Origin: JAFGLZ01 sp964622545
GTDB lineage: Bacteria > Planctomycetota > Phycisphaerae > UBA1845 > JAFGLZ01
Assembly (NCBI GenBank): GCA_964622545.1
Contig: CAZUQM010000006.1
Location: forward strand, 124,001 to 188,000
Direction: 5' to 3'
Length of the DNA stretch: 64,000 nucleotides
In this document: one piece after another, positions 17,989-25,795 of the stretch
Numbering within the stretch: the stretch's first letter is position 1
How the letters are laid out: each line of letters starts with the position of its first letter
Made by a program: the position numbers and the translations under genes
The notes under the pieces: generated by a model
The model's input: only the letters and a program-made list of their open reading frames with translations
Told to the model about the DNA's origin: nothing
The model's database searches: none

Positions 17989-18033
17989 AAACCGCCTCAG
18001 GACGCCCACGACGGCTCTTGAGGCGGTTTTTTT
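17989..18033 (+). terminator. Rho-independent terminator of the serS-aroF attenuator
   Basis: Perfect 11-bp stem AAACCGCCTCA (17989-17999) with TGAGGCGGTTT (18019-18029), a 19-base loop and a run of seven T (18027-18033). It lies 63 bases before the serS start, and no + strand gene ends nearby, so it acts on the leader transcript. Confidence 0.88.
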
Positions 18034-18095
18034 GTGGGGTGTCTCCAGGGCTTCGCGCCGATCGGAACAGGACATCAGACAGGGAGCCACCGTTC

Positions 18096-19433
18096 ATGCT
18101 CGACATCAAAGTGATCCGCGAGAACCCAGAGCTCATCCGCGAGACGGCCAAACGGAAAAAATGCCCGTGCGACGTCGATCGGCTGCTGGCCGTGGATACC
18201 CGCCGGCGCGAGATCCAACAAGAGTTCGACAAGCTTCGCCAAGAGCAGAAGGAACTCGGCTCGCAGGTCGCGCTCTACCGGAACCCCAAAAGCCCCTTCT
18301 ACAAGCACGCCATCGCCGACGGCAAGACGCCCGATGAGCTCGCGGACCAGGCCACGGAGATTCAAGACCGACTCAGCAAGATCAAGGCCGCCACCAAACC
18401 GCTGGAGGAAGAGGACAAGACCGTCCAGGCCGAGTTCGAGGCCCTGATGATGACCGTCCCTCAGCCGCCGGCGCCGGAGGTGCCCGACGGTGAGGACGAT
18501 ACCGACAACGTGGAGCTACGCCGCGAAGGCCGCCCCCCCGAGTTCGATTTCGAGCCGAAGGACCACGTCGAGCTGGGCAGCGCCCTGGGCATCCTGGACA
18601 TCGAGCGCGGCGTGAAGCTGGCCGGGTCGCGGAACTACCTGCTGAAGGGTGCGGGTGCCCTGCTGCACCAGGCCGTGCTGCGGCTGGCGCTGGACAAGAT
18701 GGTCGAGCGTGGCTTCGAGCCCGTCACCGTCCCCGTGCTGGTCCGCGACGCGATGATGTACGGCACGGGCTACTACCCCGGCGGCGAGGAGCAGGCCTAT
18801 CGCTGCGAGCGCGACGACAAGAGCCTCGTCGGCACGGCCGAGGTGCCCCTGACCGCCATCCACACCGACGAGATCCTGAGCGAAGACGAGCTGCCCAAGA
18901 AATACACGGCGGTCAGCACGTGTTTCCGTCGCGAGGCCGGTGCCGCTGGCAAGGACACCTACGGCCTGTACCGCATTCACCTCTTCGACAAGGTCGAGCA
19001 GGTCATCGTCTGCAAGAACGACGAGCAGGTCAGCATCGAGCACCATCACGAGATCCTCTCCAACGCCGAGGAGGTCCTGCAAGCGCTGGAGCTGCCCTAC
19101 CGCGTGGTCAACGTGTGCACGGGCGATCTGGGGATCGGCCAGGTGCAGAAGTTCGACATCGAGACGTGGATGCCGTCGCGCGAGAGCTACGGCGAGACGC
19201 ACAGCGCGAGCCGGTTCCATGAGTTCCAGGCCCGGCGTCTGAAGCTGCGCTACAAGGACAAGGACAAGAATACGCGGTTCTGTCATACGTTGAACAATAC
19301 AGTGATCGCGAGCCCACGGATCCTGATTCCGCTATTAGAGCTCCATCAAAACGCGGACGGGACGGTCACGGTGCCCGCGGCCTTGCGGCCCTATATGGGA
19401 GGACTGGATGTGATCAGGCCGCCGTCTGCCTAG
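18096..19433 (+). CDS. serS: Seryl-tRNA synthetase
   Basis: A 445-residue class II aminoacyl-tRNA synthetase that charges tRNA-Ser. The N-terminal coiled-coil arm that grips the long variable loop covers about residues 25-115. Motif 2 is FRREAGAAGKDTYGLYRIHLF and motif 3 is the form CHTLNNTVIASPRILIPLLE. I choose ATG 18096 (MLDIKVIRENPELIRE), with AGGGAG nine bases upstream. It is the first gene after the attenuator, and aroF follows with no terminator between, so both should respond to the leader. Three Ser codons in the leader peptide could add a serine response, but this is conjecture. Confidence 0.95.
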   Translation: MLDIKVIRENPELIRETAKRKKCPCDVDRLLAVDTRRREIQQEFDKLRQEQKELGSQVALYRNPKSPFYKHAIADGKTPDELADQATEIQDRLSKIKAATKPLEEEDKTVQAEFEALMMTVPQPPAPEVPDGEDDTDNVELRREGRPPEFDFEPKDHVELGSALGILDIERGVKLAGSRNYLLKGAGALLHQAVLRLALDKMVERGFEPVTVPVLVRDAMMYGTGYYPGGEEQAYRCERDDKSLVGTAEVPLTAIHTDEILSEDELPKKYTAVSTCFRREAGAAGKDTYGLYRIHLFDKVEQVIVCKNDEQVSIEHHHEILSNAEEVLQALELPYRVVNVCTGDLGIGQVQKFDIETWMPSRESYGETHSASRFHEFQARRLKLRYKDKDKNTRFCHTLNNTVIASPRILIPLLELHQNADGTVTVPAALRPYMGGLDVIRPPSA

Positions 19434-19661
19434 CAGCCAACGCGGCCACGGCGAGAGGACGGACTCATGGCGCACACCCCCACAACGCGAAGGTGGTCTC
19501 CGACGCGGCTCACTGGCCCGAATCTCGGGCGGGCCAGCATGCGGTGGTTTTCGGGGCGGTGGGCGTTTGAGTATTCGCGGATGCTGCCGGTCTCGACCGA
19601 GGGGTTGTTGAAGTTCGTCAAACTGCATCTGTCGGCGTCCAACCAGGCGGAGGAGCTAGCG

Positions 19662-20681
19662 ATGGTGGTCGTAATGAGGCCCGGCTGCACGCCGGACGAC
19701 GTAGCGCGCGTGGTGAAGATGGTCCAAGAGCTGGGCCTGCGCGATCATGTGATCGTCGGGACCGACCGCACGGTCGTCGCGGCAATCGGTGACAAGCGCG
19801 GCATCGACAGGGGCGCGCTCGAGATTGACCCTATGGTCGAGAAGTGTGTGCCGATCCTGGCCCCGTTCAAGCTGGCCAGCAAAGAGGTCCACATTGAGCC
19901 GAGCATCGTGGCGTTCGGGCCGAAGGAGGCCTCGTTCGGCGACACGAAGCTGGGGGTGGTGGCCGGGCCCTGCAGCGTCGAGGACCGATCGATGCTGCTG
20001 GAGACGGCGCACGCGGTTTCCGAGGCGGGCGCGGTGGGGCTCCGCGGCGGGGCCTTCAAGCCGCGAACCAATCCTTACAGCTTCCAGGGCCTCGGCGAAG
20101 AGGGACTCGAGATCCTGGCCGAGGCGCGCGAACGGACCGGCCTGGGCATCGTGACCGAGGTCATGAGCGTGCCCCAGGTCGAGCTCGTGGCGCGATACGC
20201 CGACGTGCTCCAGATCGGCACGCGCAACATGCAGAACTTCAACCTGCTCGACGCCGTGGGCCAGACCGACCTGCCGGTCCTGCTCAAACGCGGCATGAGC
20301 GCGACGCTCGAGGAGTTCCTCCTGGCGGCCGAATACATCATCAACGCCGGCAACAACCGCGTGATCCTGTGCGAGCGCGGCATCCGCACGCACGAGCAGT
20401 ACGTCCGCAACACGCTGGCCCTGAGCATCGTCCCGGCCATCAAGAACGAGAGCCACCTGCCCATCGTGGTCGACCCGTCGCATGGCACCGGCCATGCCTA
20501 TATGGTCGGACCGATGAGCAAGGCCGCCGTGGCCTGCGGGGCCGATGGGCTGATACTCGAGGTCCATCCAGATCCGCGGCACGCCCTGACGGACGGGGCA
20601 CAATCGCTGACGCCCGAGGCCTTCGGCCGGTTGATGCGGGAGCTGCAGGCGGTGGCGGTGGCGGTCGGACGGGACATCTGA
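19662..20681 (+). CDS. aroF: 3-deoxy-7-phosphoheptulonate (DAHP) synthase, type I-beta
   Basis: Condenses phosphoenolpyruvate and erythrose 4-phosphate, the first step of the shikimate pathway to Phe, Tyr and Trp. From ATG 19662 the protein is 339 residues, the normal size of the Thermotoga-type enzyme. It has an N-terminal ferredoxin/ACT-like regulatory domain (MVVVMRPGCTPDDVARVV) and a TIM barrel with VVAGPCSVED, LRGGAFKPRTNPYSFQG, GTRNMQNF and VDPSHGTGH. A strong GGAGGAG lies six bases before this ATG. An alternative ATG at 19467, also with a good GAGAGGA, is in frame and would add 65 residues including an aromatic-rich segment. It forms an operon with serS behind the aromatic leader. Confidence 0.93.
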   Translation: MVVVMRPGCTPDDVARVVKMVQELGLRDHVIVGTDRTVVAAIGDKRGIDRGALEIDPMVEKCVPILAPFKLASKEVHIEPSIVAFGPKEASFGDTKLGVVAGPCSVEDRSMLLETAHAVSEAGAVGLRGGAFKPRTNPYSFQGLGEEGLEILAEARERTGLGIVTEVMSVPQVELVARYADVLQIGTRNMQNFNLLDAVGQTDLPVLLKRGMSATLEEFLLAAEYIINAGNNRVILCERGIRTHEQYVRNTLALSIVPAIKNESHLPIVVDPSHGTGHAYMVGPMSKAAVACGADGLILEVHPDPRHALTDGAQSLTPEAFGRLMRELQAVAVAVGRDI

Positions 20682-20878
20682 CGATCCGGTTGGCCTAGGC
20701 GGTGGTTTCTCGGATGGGCGAAGGTACCAGAAAGGGTGTGCAGCTCTTGTCCCTCTCAATCTGGTAGGTGCCCTGCCGCGTCAGGGGTGGGGGACACGCA
20801 TTCCGGGCGCGCAGCAGGAAGAACGCTGCGTCTCTTTGTCGCCGCTGAAGTAACGGTGCCCAAGCGATCGCCAGGCGT

Positions 20879-20907
20879 TTGCCCCTCGTGCCTTGGCGGT
20901 CTATAGT
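20879..20907 (+). promoter_or_regulatory. Predicted promoter for comEC, possibly leaderless
   Basis: TTGCCC (20879-20884), 17-base spacer, TATAGT (20902-20907). The expected start point (about 20913-20915) coincides with the GTG at 20915, so the message may lack a 5' leader. Confidence 0.4.
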
Positions 20908-20914
20908 CCCGCGC

Positions 20915-23461
20915 GTGGATTCGGCAGGGCTATCAAGACGACACTGGCTCGACCCGCGCTCGGTGCGGCGTCTCGGTCCGGCCCCGCTGGTGCCGGTCGC
21001 GCTCGGGCTGGTCGCGGGCATCGGGCTCGACGCGACCCGTCACGTGCCGCTGGCGTGGGTGGCGGTCGGACTCGTCGGCGCCGCGGCCTGCCTCATCGTC
21101 GGCCGGCGATGGGGTCCTGTCCGATGGGCCGCGGTGGCCATGGCCGCCGCTTCGCTGGGCGCGGTGCGACACGACCTGGCGTTCCGGCGCGTTGCGTCCG
21201 ATCATCTCGCCCGTTTCCTCACCGGTGGCCAACCCATTGCCACCATCGAGGGAACGATCGTCGATGAGCCGCTGGTCTACCAGCGTCCGGGCGGGCATTT
21301 CGCGCGATGGCTTCACGGTCGGATGCGCACGCGTATCCAGATCGAGGCGGATCGCATCAAGACCACGGCCGGAGGCGAACCGGTGAGCGGACGGCTTCAG
21401 GTCTACGTCAAGGCCCCTATCCTCACGCTTCGCGCCGGTCAGCGCGTGCGTGCCGTCGGTCGTCTCTTCATGCCGATGCCGCCGTCGAACCCGGGCGAGT
21501 TCGATCGCGCCGCGATGCTCCAACGGCGCGGCGTGCTGGTGGGCCTGTCGTGCAAGTACGCCTCAGCCGTCGAGGTCTTGGACGAAGACGCCGATAACCG
21601 GTCAGCGTCGATCCGCTCGCGCTGTCGCGACGCCGTGCGGCGATCGCTCTATGACCACCTTCCACCGGTCGACGAGCCCGCATCGGTGCTCCAAGCCATC
21701 GTCCTCGGGCAGCGCTCCGGCATCTCCGAGGCCATCAACGACGCGTTCGTCCACACGGGCACGGCCCACTTCCTGGCCGTCAGCGGCACGCACGTGGGCA
21801 TGCTCGCCGTCTTCGTCGGCGGGCTGGCGTGGATTGTGGGCGCGGGACGCCGGGTGACCGCCGTGATCGTCTTCCTGGCCGTGGCGGGCTATGTCTTCGT
21901 GGCCGAGCCGCGCGTGCCGATCCTGCGGGCGGGGCTGTTGTGCACACTCGGCTGCATCGCCGTCGGGCTGAGGCGGCCGACGTCACCGATGAACTGGCTG
22001 GCGGCCGGGGCCATCGTGCTGTTGCTGTGGCGGCCGTGTGATCTGTTCGGTGCGGGCTTCCAGCTCTCGTTCGGCGTGGTGCTGGGCATCTTGCTGCTGG
22101 CGCCGATGTTCAGGTCGGGCCTGAGACGCATCGTAGAACGAATCCGCGGCATACCGGCCGAGCTCGAAGACCCGTGGATGCAGCGACCGCGATGGCGGCG
22201 GATCCGCGGTTCGATCGGCAACGCCCTCGCCTGGCTCCTGGCCGTCTCGGTGGCCGCGTGGCTGGTCGGCTCGATGTTGACGGCCTGTCACTTCCAACAG
22301 TTTAGCCCGTGGGGCTGGCTGAACTCGATGCTCGTCTGGCCGCTGGTGATGCTGGTGGTGATCGGCGGGTTCACGAAGCTGATGCTCGCGGCGGCCTGGC
22401 CCCAAACGACGGTCGTCACCGGCCCGATCGTTGGCGGTGTGACGCAGGTCATGATCGGCTGGGTCGAGGTCCTCAGCGCCATGCCAGGCGTCTCGGTCAC
22501 GATACGTTCGCCGTCGGTCCTGGCCGTCGGGTTGTACCTGGGCGGGCTGGCCGCGCTGGCGATGGCCTGGCGCTCCGGATGGCGGGCTTGTCAGCTCGGA
22601 GCCATTGCCCTGCTGCCCCTTGCCGGGATCGCGCTCTGGCTGGCTCCGCCCGAGGCGCCGGACGATCATCTCGACGTGTGGACACTCGACGTCGGCAGTG
22701 GACAGGCCATCGTCGTTCGGATGCCGGGCCGTCGGACATGGCTCATCGACGCGGGGACCATCTCGGGCTATGACGTGGGCGAGGCCACGATCGTACCCGC
22801 CCTCAGGTCGCTCGGCGTCGGCCGCATCGACACGGCCGTCATCAGCCACGCGAACTTCGACCACTATTCGGGCATTCTGGCCGTGGACGACCACATGCCG
22901 ATCCGTCGTGTGCTGACGAATCCGCGTTTCGTCATCGACGCCGAGGGCCAGAGCGCGGGGCGCTTCCTGCTGGCTGCGCTCGAGCGTCGCGGCATCCCGA
23001 TCGAGACCGCCTGCGCCGAACAGACCATGGCGATCACTGAGGGCGTGACGCTCGACGTCCTGTGGCCTCCCGCAGAGGTGCCGGCCGCCTGGGAGAGCAA
23101 CGACACCTCACTGGTGGTTCGCCTCTCGTGGGGGGGGCGAACGATCCTGATCGGGGGCGACATCGGGGACCTTCCCCAGCAGGCCCTGGCCGAGCGGGCC
23201 GACGTCCAGAGCGACGTCTTGGTCATGCCGCACCACGGCGCGGTCGTGCGGCACACCGGGGCGTTCATCGGCGCGGTCGACCCGTCCATCGTCGTCCGTT
23301 CGGACGGCGGCATGCATCGGCGCAACGCGTCGTTCGTGCGGGCGGTCGTCGAGGGCCGGAGGTACCTCAACACGGCCACCGATGGCGCGATCCACGTGAG
23401 GCTCGGCGCGGACGGCGTCGTGGCCGACGCGCCGTTCGACCGCGACGGGCGCTGCGAGTGA
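20915..23461 (+). CDS. comEC: ComEC/Rec2 family DNA internalisation protein
   Basis: An 848-residue inner-membrane channel protein for uptake of transforming DNA. Several membrane segments open the protein. A soluble OB-like region follows (IEGTIVDEPLVYQRPGG, about 90-190), then the Competence domain with the signature HTGTAHFLAVSGTHVGM, then a C-terminal metallo-beta-lactamase-like domain from LDVGSGQAIVV. Its metal motif is SHANFDH near residue 645, with Asn where ComEC proteins usually have Asp. I choose GTG 20915; a TTG at 20879 would extend it by 12 residues but overlaps the predicted promoter. No other competence gene is in the window. Confidence 0.88.
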   Translation: MDSAGLSRRHWLDPRSVRRLGPAPLVPVALGLVAGIGLDATRHVPLAWVAVGLVGAAACLIVGRRWGPVRWAAVAMAAASLGAVRHDLAFRRVASDHLARFLTGGQPIATIEGTIVDEPLVYQRPGGHFARWLHGRMRTRIQIEADRIKTTAGGEPVSGRLQVYVKAPILTLRAGQRVRAVGRLFMPMPPSNPGEFDRAAMLQRRGVLVGLSCKYASAVEVLDEDADNRSASIRSRCRDAVRRSLYDHLPPVDEPASVLQAIVLGQRSGISEAINDAFVHTGTAHFLAVSGTHVGMLAVFVGGLAWIVGAGRRVTAVIVFLAVAGYVFVAEPRVPILRAGLLCTLGCIAVGLRRPTSPMNWLAAGAIVLLLWRPCDLFGAGFQLSFGVVLGILLLAPMFRSGLRRIVERIRGIPAELEDPWMQRPRWRRIRGSIGNALAWLLAVSVAAWLVGSMLTACHFQQFSPWGWLNSMLVWPLVMLVVIGGFTKLMLAAAWPQTTVVTGPIVGGVTQVMIGWVEVLSAMPGVSVTIRSPSVLAVGLYLGGLAALAMAWRSGWRACQLGAIALLPLAGIALWLAPPEAPDDHLDVWTLDVGSGQAIVVRMPGRRTWLIDAGTISGYDVGEATIVPALRSLGVGRIDTAVISHANFDHYSGILAVDDHMPIRRVLTNPRFVIDAEGQSAGRFLLAALERRGIPIETACAEQTMAITEGVTLDVLWPPAEVPAAWESNDTSLVVRLSWGGRTILIGGDIGDLPQQALAERADVQSDVLVMPHHGAVVRHTGAFIGAVDPSIVVRSDGGMHRRNASFVRAVVEGRRYLNTATDGAIHVRLGADGVVADAPFDRDGRCE

Positions 23462-23579
23462 GCGGGGCTGAGCCGATCTCCCGCGCTCCGTGTCGGTAGC
23501 CCGGCTGGTCAGGCGTCCGTCATCGGGTATGCTGGCACAACAGCGGCCAGGCCCCAACGCGCATCAGAGGAGAGACGAC

Positions 23580-24878
23580 GTGTCCGACGAGAAGCTGGCA
23601 CTCAGCGGCGGCGAGCCGGTGCTGACCGCGCCGGTCGTCGACGGATGGCAACAGGTAACCGACCGCGAGAAGCGGGCCGTCATGGAGCTGATGGATCAGG
23701 GCATCCTGAGCGTGCCCAGCGGCGGCGTGATCGCGGAGCTCGAGCGCGAGTTCGCCGACTTCGTCGGTGCCCGCTACGGACTGGCCTGCTGCAACGGGAC
23801 GAGCACGCTTCACAGCGCTTACATGGCCGTCGGCGTCGGTCCCGGCACCGAGGTGATCGTGCCCTCGTACACGTGGCATGCGACGGTCACACCGGTGCTG
23901 CATTGCAGCGCCACGCCCGTCTTCGCCGAGATCGATCCGAGGACGCTCTGCCTCGACCCGGACGACGTCGAGCGCAAGATGACGGATCGCACCCGAGCGA
24001 TCTGCGTCGTGCAGGTGTGGGGCAACGTGCCGGACATGGAGCGTTTTCGCCGACTCGCCGACCACAACGGGGTGGCCCTGATCGAAGACGCCAGCCATGC
24101 CCACGGCGCGGCCTATCGGGGCAAGCGGGTCGGGTCGTTCGGCGACGTGGCCTGCTTCAGCATGCAGGGCCAGAAGTCGGTCAGCGGCGGCGAGCTGGGC
24201 GTGGTCGTGACCGATGACGCGCGGCTGTTCGATCGCATGCTGCTGCTGGGCCACTTCGGCCGCATCGACGACGGCCAGGCCGGCCCGACGTTCCCCGGCA
24301 TCGGGGACATGAGCCTCGGCTGCAAGTATCGGGCACATCCTTACGCGGCCGCGATCGCGCGGGTCCACCTGGACCGGCTCGACGAGCTGAACCGCCTCCG
24401 CACGCGGAACTATGAGATGCTCAACGACATGCTTCGCGACGTCTGGGGGGTGGGCGTGATCGAGCCGCTTCCGGGCGCGGAGCGAGCGGGCTACCTCGAA
24501 TTCAAGTGGCTCATCGAGCCGGAAGTGTTAGGCGTGTCGCGCGAGGCCTACGCCAGGGCCTGTCAGGCCGAGGGCGCGCCGGTAACGGCCGACCGGTACT
24601 CCTCCCTCAACTTTACCTACGGTCTGCTGCACCTGGCGCCGCTGTACAACGACGTCGACCGCACCAGGCTGGGCGGGTGCTTCTACGATCCGACGCGGCC
24701 CGAGCTGGCCAAGGGACTCGGCTATGAGAAGGGTTCGCTGCCCGTGTCGGAGGACGTCTGCTCGCGGGTGGTCGGCATGCCCGCCCTGGCCGACGTGCCC
24801 GAATCGACCATCGCCAAGATCGGCCAGGCCATGAGCAAGGTCGCGCGGCTGGCCAAGCAGATACCAGACGCGTCGTGA
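23580..24878 (+). CDS. DegT/DnrJ/EryC1/StrS family aminotransferase
   Basis: A 432-residue PLP-dependent sugar-type aminotransferase. Seen are CNGTSTLHSAYMAVGVG (cofactor phosphate), EVIVPSYTWHATVTPVLHCSATPVF, VALIEDASHAHGA and the PLP Lys K199 in FSMQGQKSVSGGELG. The GTG start (MSDEKLALSGGEPV) is supported by AGAGGAGAG five bases upstream and by the LALSGGEPV opening common in this family. The SMQGQKSVSGGE form differs from the enzyme at 14160. It is similar to members acting on cyclitols or free keto sugars, but the substrate is unknown. It converges with the minus-strand glycosyltransferase gene. Confidence 0.88.
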   Translation: MSDEKLALSGGEPVLTAPVVDGWQQVTDREKRAVMELMDQGILSVPSGGVIAELEREFADFVGARYGLACCNGTSTLHSAYMAVGVGPGTEVIVPSYTWHATVTPVLHCSATPVFAEIDPRTLCLDPDDVERKMTDRTRAICVVQVWGNVPDMERFRRLADHNGVALIEDASHAHGAAYRGKRVGSFGDVACFSMQGQKSVSGGELGVVVTDDARLFDRMLLLGHFGRIDDGQAGPTFPGIGDMSLGCKYRAHPYAAAIARVHLDRLDELNRLRTRNYEMLNDMLRDVWGVGVIEPLPGAERAGYLEFKWLIEPEVLGVSREAYARACQAEGAPVTADRYSSLNFTYGLLHLAPLYNDVDRTRLGGCFYDPTRPELAKGLGYEKGSLPVSEDVCSRVVGMPALADVPESTIAKIGQAMSKVARLAKQIPDAS

Positions 24879-24911
24879 GGCTCCGGCGGCCCTGTCTCAG
24901 CCTCGGCGAGA

Positions 24912-24927
24912 GGCCGTGCGGACGGCC
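24912..24927. terminator. Hairpin between convergent genes, possible terminator
   Basis: GGCCGT (24912-24917), loop GCGG, ACGGCC (24922-24927), in the 53-base gap between two convergent genes. There is no T tract, so terminator activity is uncertain. Confidence 0.3.
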
Positions 24928-24931
24928 GCGG

Positions 24932-25672
24932 CTACCTCGGCTGAAACAGCTCCGAGCGCTTGAGCCCGAGCCGGTTCGCCCAGTAGCGGGCCATGACGCC
25001 CAGCGTGCTCAGGCCGTAGGTCATGCTGCGGCTGAAGCTGATGCTGCTGGCCTCGTCCATGTAGCGGACGGGGACGGGCATGTCGCCGATCTTGAATCCG
25101 AAGTGGACGCTCTGCACGAGGAACTGGGTGTCGAAGACGAAATCGTTGCTGTTGCGGTGATAGGGCAGCGTTTCGAGCACCTCGCGACGGTAGCCGCGGT
25201 AGCCGCTATGCCATTCGCCGAGGTTCTGACCGGTCAGGACGTTCTCCGTGATCGTCAGGACGCGGTTGCTGATGTACTTGTAGGCGGGCATCCCGCAGGC
25301 CAGCGCCTCCTGCCGCGTCCGGATGCGGTTGCCGAGCAGCACGTCGCAGATCCCCAGGCTGAGCACGCCGACGAAGTGCGGGACCAGCCGGCTGTCGTAC
25401 TGGTAATCGGGGTGGACCATGATCACGACGTCCGCCCCGCGTCGCAGGGCCTCGTCGTAGCAGGTCTTCTGGTTGCCGCCATAGCCGAGGTTCTTCTCGT
25501 GCTCGATCAGCGTGATCGGCAGCCGCTTGGCGATCTCGACGGTGTTGTCGGTGCTGCAGTCGTCGACGACGATCACCTCATCGACCGTACCCGGCGGGAT
25601 GTCGTCGAGGGTTCGCTCCAGGGTGTTGGCCGCGTTGTAGGCCGGCATGACGACGATGACTTTGCAGGCCAC
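24932..25672 (-). CDS. Family 2 glycosyltransferase, polyprenol-phosphate type
   Basis: A 246-residue GT-A fold enzyme that probably transfers a sugar from a nucleotide sugar to polyprenyl phosphate at the inner membrane face. It shows VVMPAYNAANTLERTL, EVIVVDDCSTDNT (nucleotide binding), NLGYGGNQKTCYDEAL and the metal region VHPDYQYD. A C-terminal membrane segment is not evident. I choose GTG 25672, with GAGGAG nine bases upstream; the frame is open to 25729. The next minus-strand gene upstream encodes a GT-C type membrane protein that could use the lipid-linked sugar. Confidence 0.87.
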   Translation of the reverse strand: MACKVIVVMPAYNAANTLERTLDDIPPGTVDEVIVVDDCSTDNTVEIAKRLPITLIEHEKNLGYGGNQKTCYDEALRRGADVVIMVHPDYQYDSRLVPHFVGVLSLGICDVLLGNRIRTRQEALACGMPAYKYISNRVLTITENVLTGQNLGEWHSGYRGYRREVLETLPYHRNSNDFVFDTQFLVQSVHFGFKIGDMPVPVRYMDEASSISFSRSMTYGLSTLGVMARYWANRLGLKRSELFQPR

Positions 25673-25795
25673 GTGCAATCGCTCCTCGCTTTGGCCTAGG
25701 CTTCTCTCGTGTTCGACGCGGGGCGTCACGGCGGCGCCCGGCTGGTCGGTCGTTCGATGGCGACCGCTCCGACGCGGGCAAGCCCCGACGATGCG

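Larger units (their letters stand above)
17847..18033 (+). promoter_or_regulatory. Transcription attenuator upstream of serS-aroF (aromatic amino acid leader)
   Basis: The leader contains alternative, mutually exclusive RNA helices. (1) A 5' hairpin GGTAAGG/CCTTACC, 17849-17855 with 17862-17868. (2) A long rod: 17878-17882 with 17956-17960, 17888-17894 with 17941-17947, and 17903-17908 with 17927-17932. (3) An antiterminator: 17951-17962 with 17994-18005, 12 contiguous pairs with one G-U. (4) A terminator: 17989-17999 with 18019-18029. Helices 2 and 3 share 17956-17960, and helices 3 and 4 share 17994-17999. The leader peptide's aromatic codons lie before 17942 and its stop (17957-17959) is inside the antiterminator arm. 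This is the geometry of trp/phe-type ribosome-mediated attenuation. Helices were found by eye; folding energies were not computed. Confidence 0.8.

Noticed and set aside
17847..18033. T-box or other tRNA-sensing riboswitch upstream of serS
   Set aside because: The position before an aminoacyl-tRNA synthetase fits, but the conserved T-box sequence and the UGGN bulge of the antiterminator are absent. The leader peptide with a stop in the antiterminator explains the structure better.
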